Assembly (NCBI RefSeq): GCF_001995215.1
Contig: NZ_MUXN01000025.1
Location: 288,340 to 352,339 of the forward strand
Length of the DNA: 64,000 bases
Reading direction: 5' to 3'
Source: Amycolatopsis azurea DSM 43854
GTDB taxonomy: Bacteria; Actinomycetota; Actinomycetes; Mycobacteriales; Pseudonocardiaceae
The first letter of the stretch is position 1. Each line of letters begins with the position of its first letter. The position numbers and the translations under genes were made by a program. Below the pieces are notes generated by a model that was not told the DNA's origin, did not search any database, and was given only the letters and a program-made list of their open reading frames with translations. This document shows positions 51,225-59,951 of this stretch, one piece after another.

Positions 51225-52703
51225 ATGCCCCGTAACCAAAGAACCGCCGGACGCCACCGCATGGCACGCCGGACCAAGGTCGCGACGGGAGCCATCGCGC
51301 TCTCCCTCGCCGTCGGCGGGATCGTCGTGGTCAACACGACGGGAACCCCCGACGCGGCCAGGGCCGACGGCGCGGACAAGTCGTTCTTCATCGACATCAA
51401 GAAGGTTCCCCGCGGCAACAACGTCAACCTCGACCTCGCGAAACGAGGCGCCCGAGGGACGTTCACCGTGGACTGCGGCCGCAACGAGAACGGCCACTTC
51501 AACGGCGACAACTTCATCGCCCAGCCCGGCGTCCGCAATGGAGCCGAGCACCTCCACGACTACGTCGGGAACCTCTCGACCAACGCGGATTCGAACAACA
51601 AGAGCCTGCTGCGCGCGGGCACCACCTGCAAGAACGGCGACAAGTCGGCCTACTTCTGGCCGGTCATCCGGATCAACACCGAGGAAGAGGAAGAGAACGA
51701 GGCGGCGAACGAGGAGAAGCTCGCCGCCGACCGCGTGGACGCGGCCAAGGACGAGGCAGGCGCCCAGGTCGACTGCCCCGACGTCGCCAGCGAACTCAGT
51801 GAACTCAGCGAGGTCCCCGACCAGGCCGCGCCCGCGGTCGACGAGAGCCTCGACAAACTCGACCAGGATTCCGACAACGCGAACAACCAGCTGGCGCAAG
51901 GAAAACAAGCCGCTCAAGTGCTCGACGAGCTGAAGAACAAGCGGAAGCCGTCGATCAAGAAGATCAGCGACACCATGCGGCAGGCGGGCAAACAGGTCGC
52001 GAAGAACGAAGACCAGCTCGCCGCCTGCGCGGTGAAGCAGAACGGCGAGGGCGGCCTCGACAACGGCGGCGACAACAGCAACGTCAACGCCGCGGGTGAC
52101 GCCGAGAAGAAGAAGTCCGACGGCAAGGCGGCCGACCTGCCCGGCGTCGACGGCAACAACGAGATCGGGAACAACGAGGGCGAGATCCAGCGCCCCCAGA
52201 AGGTCGATCTGACCTTCACCAGCGGCGGTGCCCGGCGCGTCGTCGCGATGCCGAAGTTCCTGCGCGTGCTCTACGGCGACGCCAAGCAGAGCACCAACGG
52301 TCCGGCCAACGCCCGGCCCAGCTGGACCTGCTCCGGCTTCGAGGACCGGCTCACCGAGCTGTACCCGATCTGCCCGCAGGGCAGCAAGGTCACCCGGATC
52401 CACTCGTTCCCGAACTGCTGGGACGGGAAGAACACCGACAGCGCCAACCACCGCACGCACATCGTGTTCTCCGACCGCAACGGGAACTGCCCGCGCGGCT
52501 TCAAGAACGTGCCACAGCTGCGGATCACGCTGGTGTACGACATCCCGCCGGACGTCCAGGCGGCCGGGCAGTACGCGGTCGACGCGTTCGCGCAGGAGAA
52601 ACACAACCCGCGCTCCGACCATGACGACTTCGCGAACGTCATGTCGCAGCGGCTGATGAACCAGCTGGTGAAGTGCGTCAACAGCGGTAAGCGCTGCCGG
52701 TAG
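51225..52703 (+). CDS. Secreted DUF1996 protein with a long acidic insertion
   Basis: A 492-aa exported protein. The signal region is about 15-48 (ATGAIALSLAVGGIVVV, cleavage near ARADG). DUF1996 is split: residues 75-150 hold HLHDYVG (109-115) and YFWPVI; residues 326-490 hold SFPNCWDGKN (394-403) and the C-terminal HIVFSD and NCPRGF segments. Residues 151-325 (51675-52199) are a charged insertion rich in Glu, Asp, Lys, Asn and Ala with coiled-coil-like heptads (NEEKLAADRVDAAKDEAG). DUF1996 proteins are usually a single domain near 230-300 aa. Function is unknown; a polymer- or cell-wall-bound hydrolase is plausible. It lies alone between terminators. Confidence 0.78.
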   Translation: MPRNQRTAGRHRMARRTKVATGAIALSLAVGGIVVVNTTGTPDAARADGADKSFFIDIKKVPRGNNVNLDLAKRGARGTFTVDCGRNENGHFNGDNFIAQPGVRNGAEHLHDYVGNLSTNADSNNKSLLRAGTTCKNGDKSAYFWPVIRINTEEEEENEAANEEKLAADRVDAAKDEAGAQVDCPDVASELSELSEVPDQAAPAVDESLDKLDQDSDNANNQLAQGKQAAQVLDELKNKRKPSIKKISDTMRQAGKQVAKNEDQLAACAVKQNGEGGLDNGGDNSNVNAAGDAEKKKSDGKAADLPGVDGNNEIGNNEGEIQRPQKVDLTFTSGGARRVVAMPKFLRVLYGDAKQSTNGPANARPSWTCSGFEDRLTELYPICPQGSKVTRIHSFPNCWDGKNTDSANHRTHIVFSDRNGNCPRGFKNVPQLRITLVYDIPPDVQAAGQYAVDAFAQEKHNPRSDHDDFANVMSQRLMNQLVKCVNSGKRCR

Positions 52704-52721
52704 CAGGCGGAAGCGTTGTGT

Positions 52722-52806
52722 GGGGGCGCGGTGGGGATGACCCGCGCCCCCACCCCCACGCCGGGGGTCCGATCTCTGGCCCGGCGTAGGGGTACCGGGC
52801 CAGAGA
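52722..52806. terminator. Two hairpins between the DUF1996 and cyclase-like genes
   Basis: GGGGGCGCGG (52722-52731) pairs with 52742-52751, and TCTCTGGCCCGG (52773-52784) pairs with 52795-52806. They probably end the DUF1996 transcript and the converging minus-strand transcript. Confidence 0.65.
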
Positions 52807-52862
52807 CCGGCGAGCGATACGGTTTTCCCTCCCTGGAAACCGGACCGCCCGGTCCTTGGGGG

Positions 52863-53552
52863 TCAGGCCGTCGTCGACAACCGGCTCACCCGGTCGAACA
52901 CGAGCGGCACCGCGACGGCGGGGTTCAGCTCGGCGAGGACCGCTTCGGCGTCCAGGCCCGGCAAGTGGATCCACGCGCTGTCCGCGAAGTCCGGGGTCGT
53001 GACGCTGATCCGGGCGCAGCGCGCGGGCGGGACCAGCGCGACCCCGAACGGCTCGACCACGTTGCGCCACACGGATTGCGAGACGATCATCCCGGCGCCG
53101 AACTTGTCGCCCGTCGGATCGGAACGGCACCAGTAGCCGACGGCGTCGTTGAAGGTCGACGCGCACAGCAACCGGGTCAGCGTGATGTACGTGCGGTGGT
53201 ACCGGTGGTTGTCCGCCATCGGTCCCATGTGGACCGCCACCCGCGCCCGCATCGGGACGCGGGCGTAGCGGTTGCGGGTCCGGAGCAGATGGTCCAGGTG
53301 GAACACGACCTCGCAGAGCTGCCCGACGGCGTGGTCCGGATAAGCGACCATCAGCCCGTCCCCGGTCTCCCGGAAGTGACGCGCTTCCCCCGGAGCGAGT
53401 CCCACCGCGTTGAAGGAGCGGGAAACCAGCGTTTCCATCTCACTCTTCATCGGGTCCAGCAGGTCGTCACTGGCCTTGGACGAACCGACGATGTCGACGG
53501 AAAGCACGGCGTGGGTGTGCGCGTTGTATTGGCCTGAGGTCAGCACCTGCAT
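52863..53552 (-). CDS. Nucleotide-cyclase-like (class III) protein
   Basis: A 229-aa single-domain protein. LSVDIVGSSKASDD carries the first metal Asp and FRETGDGLMVAYPDHAV the second, both in the spacing of class III adenylate/guanylate cyclases. RARVAVHMGPM matches the strand after them. The usual NxxxR transition-state pair appears as TLTRLL (Asn replaced by Thr, Arg kept), so activity is uncertain. GGGAGGGG precedes the ATG at 53552. It lies downstream of a Crp/Fnr gene on the same strand (121-bp gap), which suggests a cyclic-nucleotide or ligand-sensing link. It could also be a catalytically dead relative. Confidence 0.65.
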   Translation of the reverse strand: MQVLTSGQYNAHTHAVLSVDIVGSSKASDDLLDPMKSEMETLVSRSFNAVGLAPGEARHFRETGDGLMVAYPDHAVGQLCEVVFHLDHLLRTRNRYARVPMRARVAVHMGPMADNHRYHRTYITLTRLLCASTFNDAVGYWCRSDPTGDKFGAGMIVSQSVWRNVVEPFGVALVPPARCARISVTTPDFADSAWIHLPGLDAEAVLAELNPAVAVPLVFDRVSRLSTTA

Positions 53553-53673
53553 CTCTGCGACCCCTCCCCTGATCGGTGAAAACTGGCGGCAGGAAGCAGT
53601 GTTCCCACTCCTCACCGGAAGTTCTGTTCGGAACCGAACAAAACCTGACCCCGCGCTGGTCAACGCCAGTGAG

Positions 53674-54375
53674 CTAAGTCACACCTTTTTCCGTGATCAC
53701 CCGCAGTGCCTCGCGATCGACAACGGTGATCGCACGGCGCGAACTGGCCACAACTCCCGCCTTCCGGAGCTTGTCCAGCGCCTGGGCGACCATGGTCCGC
53801 CCCATCGGGATGAACTGCGCGAGTTCGTCCTGGCTCAACGGGATCCCGATCCGCCAGCCGGCGGGTGTCCGGATGCCACAGACGTCGACGAGGTAGTCCA
53901 GCCGGGTCGCGACCCTGGCCACCGCCTGCGGTTTCCAGGACTGCGTCCGCTGCCGCTGGGCGAGCACGAACCGGCGGGCGACACTGACGAGCACCTCCCG
54001 CATCGCCGCCGGATGGTCCAGCAGGAACCGGTTGAACTCGCTCGCCGCGATCCGCCGGACGTGGACCTCCTCGATGGCGACGACGTCGGCCATCCGGATA
54101 CCGCCCGCGATCACCGCGATCTCACCGTGCAGATCGCCGGGCACGCCGACGTCGAGGATGACCGTCGCGCCCATCCGGTCGGCGCTGGTCACCTTCACAT
54201 AACCGTGCCGCAGCAGCATGACGAAGTCGCCGGGTTCGCCCGCCCGCATCAGTGCCTGTCTGCTGTCGTAGGTCTGCGGGGTACCCATCTCCAGCAAGCG
54301 GGCACGGACGGGTTCGTCCAGCCGCTCCAGGAACGGACGTTCTCTCTCTTCGGCGCCCTCCGGGCCCAAACCCAC
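53674..54375 (-). CDS. Crp/Fnr-family transcriptional regulator
   Basis: A 233-aa regulator. A cyclic-nucleotide-binding fold spans about 25-140 (RAGEPGDFVMLLRHGYVKVT and GDLHGEIAVIAGG in the ligand pocket region), followed by a dimer helix and a winged HTH (IPLSQDELAQFIPMGRTMV). The GTG at 54375 is fixed by GGGAGGG about 7 nt upstream; earlier frames to 54501 lack ribosome sites. The pocket reads GEIAVI in place of the canonical cAMP-binding GELAL-R, so the ligand is uncertain. The cyclase-like gene follows downstream. Confidence 0.88.
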   Translation of the reverse strand: MGLGPEGAEERERPFLERLDEPVRARLLEMGTPQTYDSRQALMRAGEPGDFVMLLRHGYVKVTSADRMGATVILDVGVPGDLHGEIAVIAGGIRMADVVAIEEVHVRRIAASEFNRFLLDHPAAMREVLVSVARRFVLAQRQRTQSWKPQAVARVATRLDYLVDVCGIRTPAGWRIGIPLSQDELAQFIPMGRTMVAQALDKLRKAGVVASSRRAITVVDREALRVITEKGVT

Positions 54376-54404
54376 GAAACACCCTCCCAGGCAGTCGTGA
54401 ACAC

Positions 54405-54770
54405 CTATCGCGGAGAGTAACCGAATCGGCCACCCGATCCGGCGGCGGAACCGTCGTGGGTGGTGAAGATGCCCAGCCGGACCAGTTCCAATCTGATCCA
54501 CTCGGCCAACCGGTGCAACGGTCCGTCTTCGGCCTCGACGAAATAGCTGTCCACGATCTGGTGTCGCCTATCGGCGTGCTTCGCCGCATAGAGCAGCGCT
54601 GACCGTACCTCCGACACCTTCAGCGGAGCGACCTTGATTCCTGGAGCAGGCCGCACGGTGCTTTTGGCGGCCATCACCGCCAGCACGGCTTCCTCCAGGC
54701 TGAACCGGTGCTCCACCGGCACGACCACATGTTCCACGCCCTCGACAACCCGGCGCCCGATCAACGGCAT
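54405..54770 (-). CDS. Hypothetical protein, 121 aa
   Basis: I do not recognise a family. The protein is mixed alpha/beta, with FSLEEAVLAVMAAKST and LHRLAEWIRLELVRLGIF helices and a Gly/Ser-rich C-terminus. No signal peptide or TM segment is seen. The ATG at 54770 has no strong ribosome site. It is on the same strand as the Crp/Fnr gene (29-nt gap) and may share its transcript. Confidence 0.55.
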   Translation of the reverse strand: MPLIGRRVVEGVEHVVVPVEHRFSLEEAVLAVMAAKSTVRPAPGIKVAPLKVSEVRSALLYAAKHADRRHQIVDSYFVEAEDGPLHRLAEWIRLELVRLGIFTTHDGSAAGSGGRFGYSPR

Positions 54771-54820
54771 ACTGTCAGATCAGCATGACGCACGGCCGTA
54801 GTCTGTTCGGCACCGAACAC

Positions 54821-55330
54821 TCACCCCGGTTCGACCGCCCCGATGGCGTCTTCGAGCGTTTCCCTGTACACCCTCATTCGCTGGACGAGCATCACCTGAT
54901 CCGGATTCGCGTCCCGCGCGTGTCGTTCCAGCTTCTCGGTGGTCTGCTTCACCGTCACCTGCAGTTCGACGACCTCGGGCGCGGTCCGGCCCCGAAGATT
55001 TTCGAGTCTCGTCACCGCGTTCCGGAGCACCCCCGAAAGCTCACTTTCGCCCGGCTGCAGCGTTTCGATGGCCGTCAGCGCACGCCCGAGCAGGCTGTAG
55101 TGGTCGTAGCCGTCGGGTTCCGGCGCACGCTTTTCCCTGACCGGCCTCGGCCGCCTGCCGTTCAGCACGAAGAACGCGGTCTGGGCCGGGATCAGTACGG
55201 CGAGAGCGGCGGCGCCGCCGAAAAGCCAGGCCTGCGGATGCGGGTAGGTCACCGCGCGGCCGATCAGCCCGGCGATCAGGCTGAGCACCACGGCGACGAC
55301 GTGGAACGGGCGGTTGTCGTACTCGGCCAT
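54821..55330 (-). CDS. Two-TM coiled protein linked to the VWA and KAP genes
   Basis: A 169-aa protein. Two TM helices (about 10-28 and 34-54) are followed by a cytoplasmic alpha-helical region (about 75-165, including LENLRGRTAPEVVELQVTVKQ and TEKLERHARDANPDQVML) that looks coiled. The start is 1 nt after the VWA stop. No known family was recognised. The tight linkage suggests a membrane partner of the VWA and KAP proteins. Confidence 0.7.
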   Translation of the reverse strand: MAEYDNRPFHVVAVVLSLIAGLIGRAVTYPHPQAWLFGGAAALAVLIPAQTAFFVLNGRRPRPVREKRAPEPDGYDHYSLLGRALTAIETLQPGESELSGVLRNAVTRLENLRGRTAPEVVELQVTVKQTTEKLERHARDANPDQVMLVQRMRVYRETLEDAIGAVEPG

Positions 55331-55331
55331 G

Positions 55332-57092
55332 TCAGAAGTTGCTGAAGACGTTGACGAACATCTTGTCGATGCCCTGCGGGTCGACGGCCTGGTAGCCACG
55401 GGCCTTGGACTTCCGCGCGATCTCGTCGAGGACGCGGCCGTCCGCCTGCGCGCCGTAGGCCATGGTGAAGATCCGGACGGAGTTGTCGAGCCGCTCGGCG
55501 TCGACGGCCTGGAGCATCTGCTCCTTGCTGACCCCGGCCTCGGTGTTCTCACCGTCGGTCAGGAAGACGACGGCGTTGATGAGGTTCGGGTCGAACTCGC
55601 GCCGCATCTTGTCGTTGGCGTCCACGACGGTCTTGTACAGCGCGGTATCCCCTTTCGGGGTCAGGTTGTCGACCAGGTCGATCATCGGGCCGCGCACGTT
55701 CTTCACCTTGCCGATCGGCATCTTCTCCACCGGTCCGTCCGTCGAGAACGTCCACAGCCCGACCTCGTCCTCGGGATGCAGGTACTCGAGTTGTTTCTTG
55801 ATCGCGGGTTTCAGCAGGTCGATCCGGCGCTCGGAGTACGGCTTGTCCTTGCGGTTCTTGTCGAACGGTTCGTTCATCGAGCCGGAAAGATCCAGTACCA
55901 GCAGGATCCGGCCACGCCGTTGCGTGTACTCCCAGCCGTCCAGCATCTGCTGGATCTGCTCTCCGGTCGGGACACCGATCTTCGGGGTCTCCCGGGTCTG
56001 CTGGGTGCGCACGACCTTGGCCAGGTCCGGGTTCCCGTTCCCATCGGGGTCACGGAACCCCAGGTCCCGGAAGCGGTTCTGCTGGTCCGGTTCCCGCAGG
56101 AAGTCGTAGAAATCCTTCGCCGCCGCCTGCTGCTCCGGCGACGCTTTCGCGGTGATCAGGAAGGGATGGTCGATCAGCATCGTCCCTTCCTTCGGGTGCA
56201 CGGCGACCAGCGGGCGGACCGGCGCGACGGGGTTCCCGTTCAGCTGCGCGGGATCCCCGGTCGGCACGCCGCGGTTGTACAGGTAGACCATCTGCTCCTG
56301 CATCGCCATCGCGCTGATGTAGGGCGTGGGCTTCTTGCGGTCCTCTTCGTACAGTGTCTTCAGGAAGGCCACCGAATCGTCGCTGTAGTAGGCGACCGAC
56401 GCCTCGATGCCGCGGACGAACCGGACGGCGTCCGGCGTCCCGATCTTGGCGTAGTCCCCGCCCGTCGCGGCGAAGTAGGTCGCGATGGTGGCGGCGAGCC
56501 CGGACGTCGACCGCCGCGGGTTGTCCTTGCCCAGCGTGAAGTTCCCCCACTGGGCGTTCGCCGCGCCTTTCGAGGCCCAGCCGCCGTTCTGGTTCACCTC
56601 CAGCACGTCACCCCAGCCGATGTCCTTGCCAGGCCAGCCCATCGCGGCGGCCATCGGTTCCGGCATCGCCATCACCATCGGGCTGGTCGCGAGCGAGGTC
56701 TTCGGCCCGGTCCTGATCCGGTCGCCCTTCCCGCGCTGGCTCAGCAGATCCAGCCAGAGCGACGAACTCGGCAGCCAGACCTGCGGTTCGAGCTGGTGCC
56801 CGTCGAGGTCGTTCCAGCCGTCGGCGATGAGGTCGAGCGCGGCGCCCGAGGTCTTCTTGAACGCCTCGACCTTCGCGCACCGGCCGCCGTCGAACGTCCG
56901 GCCGGTGTCGTTGTATCGCGCGGCCAGTTCGGCGATCAGGTCGCCCTTCTCCGTGGAGGAACTGGTGATCAGCCGGACGCAGTCGGTCCTCGCGGCGTTC
57001 GAAGGCGCGGTGACCGTGGTCGAGAGCAGCACGATCACGAGCGTCCCGACGAGCGCGCCGAAGACGAGCGAAAGCCAGCCTGATCTCCGCAT
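55332..57092 (-). CDS. Solute-binding protein fused to a von Willebrand factor A domain
   Basis: A 586-aa protein. A signal-anchor-like helix (6-28) is followed by a periplasmic solute-binding domain (about 38-345; type II PBP-like, including VWLPSSSLWLDLL and GWGDVL) and a VWA domain (about 385-570) with an intact MIDAS: DLSGS in LVLDLSGSMN, a Thr in KGDTALY and the Asp in FLTDGENT. It is probably anchored outside or at the membrane and binds a metal-dependent protein or ligand partner. It sits between the KAP NTPase and a two-TM protein with gaps of 35 and 1 nt. Confidence 0.82.
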   Translation of the reverse strand: MRRSGWLSLVFGALVGTLVIVLLSTTVTAPSNAARTDCVRLITSSSTEKGDLIAELAARYNDTGRTFDGGRCAKVEAFKKTSGAALDLIADGWNDLDGHQLEPQVWLPSSSLWLDLLSQRGKGDRIRTGPKTSLATSPMVMAMPEPMAAAMGWPGKDIGWGDVLEVNQNGGWASKGAANAQWGNFTLGKDNPRRSTSGLAATIATYFAATGGDYAKIGTPDAVRFVRGIEASVAYYSDDSVAFLKTLYEEDRKKPTPYISAMAMQEQMVYLYNRGVPTGDPAQLNGNPVAPVRPLVAVHPKEGTMLIDHPFLITAKASPEQQAAAKDFYDFLREPDQQNRFRDLGFRDPDGNGNPDLAKVVRTQQTRETPKIGVPTGEQIQQMLDGWEYTQRRGRILLVLDLSGSMNEPFDKNRKDKPYSERRIDLLKPAIKKQLEYLHPEDEVGLWTFSTDGPVEKMPIGKVKNVRGPMIDLVDNLTPKGDTALYKTVVDANDKMRREFDPNLINAVVFLTDGENTEAGVSKEQMLQAVDAERLDNSVRIFTMAYGAQADGRVLDEIARKSKARGYQAVDPQGIDKMFVNVFSNF

Positions 57093-57127
57093 GCGCGCCC
57101 CCTCGACGTCGTAAGGGGCAAGTGTAG

Positions 57128-59758
57128 CTACGACGTGGTTCCCGGTTCTGTTTCCTCCGCCACCAGATCGTAGGTTTCGAAACTGAAGCGGGCCAAGGTA
57201 CCCACCCAATTCCGATAGACCGATAGATCATCGAAGGATTCGGCGTCTAGCCGCCATTCAGGTGGAAAGGCCTCCCGCACCGGCTCGCCGCCGGAAAGCG
57301 CGATGAAGGTGGACCGCGCGGAGTCCGGATCGGCGACCAGGAGTGTCAGCAGGACGAGCACCGCCCGGTACGGGCCGCCGACGAAGCGCGCCAGATCCGC
57401 GTCGGGAATGCCGATGCGCACAAGCCGGTACAGATTGACCAGCTTCCGGATCTCGCGCGGTGTGTTCAGCCTTTTCCGCAGCACGTGGACGAAATCGCGT
57501 TCGACCTCGGTGAGCCGCAACCGATCCGGTCGCATGTTGTAGAACGTCGGCGGAGTCTTGTCCTCGATCAGGAGCTCCGCTTGCTCGCCGTTTTCGCCGG
57601 GTCCGGGGACGGCTTCGTCCTCATGCCACTCTTCGTCCCGGCGCGACGCCGGTTCCCGGCCTTCGATCGGCATCAGGACGTCGATCAGCTCGTCCGCCGC
57701 GGCTCCCAGGGGGCGCAAGGCGAACACGATCTGGAAGATCTTGTCGAGGTACTCGGCCCGCCCGGCTTCCCCGGCGCCGAACAGCTCTTCGTGGTGCTGG
57801 TCCAGGCATCGCCGCAGCCATCTCGGATCGACGGCCACCACCACGACGAACGCGGGCAGGGCCAGCAGCAGGTGCACCGCGGCGAGCACCTCGATCACCT
57901 TCGACGGCGGGCAGCGGTCGAGGTCGTCGATGTAGAGCACGATCCGTTCCAGCGGCGGCTCGCCCTTGGCGCCCGCCAGCAGCCATTCCTTCCGCGCGTC
58001 CACCAGATCGGCGCTGAGGTCCGCGAGATCCTCCCGGACACGGGCGAAAACCCCTTGGTAGTCCCCGTATCGGCCGGACTTCGCCTCCTCGATCAGATCG
58101 CCGAGCCGGGTGGCCGCGTCCAGCCGGCGGAGCCGTTCCTCGGTCTCCCGGACCTCGGTCTCGAACCGTTCGGCCCGTTTGCCGACGTCGCCCCGCAGTT
58201 TGTCCAATGTGGACTTCACCGGCGCGAGGGCGGCCTTGGCGGTGGTGAGCGCCGGGGTCAGCACGGCGCCGAGCGCGACGATGGCACCCGCCGCGGCGAG
58301 GATCGCGTTGTGCCACAAGGCCCAGCCGGTGATCGCCGCGACGAGACCGAGTACGCCGGAGATCGCGTAGCCCGCGACGGCCAGGCGCCGCCGCCGCCGT
58401 TCGGCCCGGTCCACGCCGGACACCAGGAGCCGCCAGCGCCAGGTGAGCGGGGACGCCGCTTTGACGGCCTTGAGTCCTGCCAGCCGGGTCCGCAGTTCCT
58501 CCCGTTCGTCACGGACCTCGCCGGCGTCCGCGTGCGTCCTCGGCGCGCCGAGGTTCCGGAACAGATGGTCCACCAGGCCGACCCACAGGTGGTCGTCGTG
58601 GTACTGCCAGGCGTTGAACCGGATCTGCCGGATCTCGCCGGTGAACACGCCGTTGGCGGCGTCGCCCCGGGACCGGCGGGCCAGTTCGGCCACGCGGTCG
58701 GTCACCTGCCGCACGAAACTGGACTTGCCGGAACCCCAGGGGCCCAGCAGCGCGACGCACAACGGCGGACTGGTCTCGCGGTCGGCGATGACCGCGGCGA
58801 GCGTGCGCACGTCGTCCTGGAAACCGATCAGGTCGACCGAGCTTTCGACGTCGGGGGTGATCCGCGGCCGTGCCCGTCCCGGTTTGGGCTCGACGAAACC
58901 GGTGCCGTCGATCTGGTTGCCGAAGCGGTCCCACACCCGGATCGTGCGGTCGTCCCCGACCGTGACGATCTTCTCGTTGCCCGCGGTGCAGGTGATCGCG
59001 CGGACGTTTCCCCGGTGTCCCTTGAGGAGGGTGTACGCGGCCGGGTCGTCGATCGCACGGACGCGGACCTCGCCGCCGGAACCGCCGGAGAACACCAGCC
59101 TGCCGTCCGGGCTGAAGGCCAGTGCCCGCACCACTCCGGTGTGGCCGGGGAAGACGAGCGCCGGGTCGCCTTTGCGCCCCCACAACCGGACGGTCTCGCC
59201 CTCACCGGACAGCACGCGCTCGCCGTCGGCCGAAACCGCGACCACGTGGACCGCGCCCGCACCGCCGAACCGGTAGTGGGAAACGACTTCCCGGTCCCAC
59301 AGCCGCACGCCACCGGTGTCGTCGCCGGCGACGACGACCCGGCCGTCCGGGGTCACCGCGACCGATTCGACCTCCGGGCCACCGGTGCGCAACCCGCGTA
59401 CGGTCACCCCGTCCAGCCGCCGGACCTCGACCACGCTGCCCGCGCCGGACACGGCGAAGTCGTCCGCCACCGCGACCGCGACGGTCCGCTTGGTGGTCTG
59501 AACCTCTGGGGGATGTGCCTCGTGACCGTCGAGCCGCCAGCGCCGTACCGTCGCCCCATCGCAACCGACCACGTACCGGCCCGAGATACCCACCGCGAGC
59601 ACCGGCAGATCATGGCCGTTCAGCACGAACCGCTGCACTCCGGTCTCCAGGTCCCAGACCCGGACCGTCTTGTCCGCACCCCCGGTGACCAGCCGGTTTC
59701 CGTTCACCGCGACCGCGAGGATCGGTTCTTCGTGTCCGGTGAAACGCGCCGTCGTCAT
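57128..59758 (-). CDS. WD40-KAP P-loop NTPase membrane protein
   Basis: An 876-aa protein. Residues about 1-283 form a seven-bladed WD40 propeller (repeats such as TGHEEPILAVAV, DKTVRVWDLETG, GHTGVVRALAFSPDGRL, DDRTIRVWD). A KAP-family NTPase follows: Walker A GPWGSGKSS (339-347), the KAP hallmark FNAWQY (381-386), two TM helices (about 480-530) and Walker B VLYIDDLDRCPP near residue 630. No nuclease or toxin domain was seen. KAP NTPases with WD40 are known in bacterial regulated conflict systems, but this one is not close to a described type I can name. Start at 59758; the frame to 59872 is less likely. It leads a minus-strand unit with the VWA protein. Confidence 0.85.
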   Translation of the reverse strand: MTTARFTGHEEPILAVAVNGNRLVTGGADKTVRVWDLETGVQRFVLNGHDLPVLAVGISGRYVVGCDGATVRRWRLDGHEAHPPEVQTTKRTVAVAVADDFAVSGAGSVVEVRRLDGVTVRGLRTGGPEVESVAVTPDGRVVVAGDDTGGVRLWDREVVSHYRFGGAGAVHVVAVSADGERVLSGEGETVRLWGRKGDPALVFPGHTGVVRALAFSPDGRLVFSGGSGGEVRVRAIDDPAAYTLLKGHRGNVRAITCTAGNEKIVTVGDDRTIRVWDRFGNQIDGTGFVEPKPGRARPRITPDVESSVDLIGFQDDVRTLAAVIADRETSPPLCVALLGPWGSGKSSFVRQVTDRVAELARRSRGDAANGVFTGEIRQIRFNAWQYHDDHLWVGLVDHLFRNLGAPRTHADAGEVRDEREELRTRLAGLKAVKAASPLTWRWRLLVSGVDRAERRRRRLAVAGYAISGVLGLVAAITGWALWHNAILAAAGAIVALGAVLTPALTTAKAALAPVKSTLDKLRGDVGKRAERFETEVRETEERLRRLDAATRLGDLIEEAKSGRYGDYQGVFARVREDLADLSADLVDARKEWLLAGAKGEPPLERIVLYIDDLDRCPPSKVIEVLAAVHLLLALPAFVVVVAVDPRWLRRCLDQHHEELFGAGEAGRAEYLDKIFQIVFALRPLGAAADELIDVLMPIEGREPASRRDEEWHEDEAVPGPGENGEQAELLIEDKTPPTFYNMRPDRLRLTEVERDFVHVLRKRLNTPREIRKLVNLYRLVRIGIPDADLARFVGGPYRAVLVLLTLLVADPDSARSTFIALSGGEPVREAFPPEWRLDAESFDDLSVYRNWVGTLARFSFETYDLVAEETEPGTTS

Positions 59759-59899
59759 AACGGCACAGTCTTCCTGCCTCGTCAAGATCGTGGTTAACGA
59801 CAGACGACTATCGGCGGGTACCCCGACAACCTTGACAGGTCCTAACATCACGCGGAGGCAACGGAGGATCACTCAGAGAATCCTTCAGCCAGAACCAAG

Positions 59900-59911
59900 A
59901 GTGTCGACACT
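59900..59911. promoter_or_regulatory. AGTGTCGACACT palindrome upstream of the metalloprotease gene
   Basis: A perfect 12-bp palindrome lies 41-52 nt upstream of the snapalysin-like start in the 193-bp gap to the KAP gene. Snapalysins are often LysR-regulated, so it may be an operator; this is unproven. Confidence 0.4.
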
Positions 59912-59951
59912 GCTCCGAAATTCCAGCATGCCTTAACGCGAGGAGTTCAAC

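Noticed and set aside
50061..52622. Minus-strand open frame of about 853 codons opposite tctA and the DUF1996 gene
   Set aside because: Shadow frame across a terminator and two genes; no recognisable domain or start signal.
52863..54375. Pycsar-type defence pair
   Set aside because: The partner of the cyclase-like protein is a DNA-binding Crp/Fnr regulator, not a TIR or membrane effector, and the cyclase active site is altered.
57485..59797. Plus-strand open frame of about 770 codons opposite the WD40-KAP gene
   Set aside because: Shadow frame; the minus strand carries WD40 repeats, Walker motifs and the KAP hallmark.
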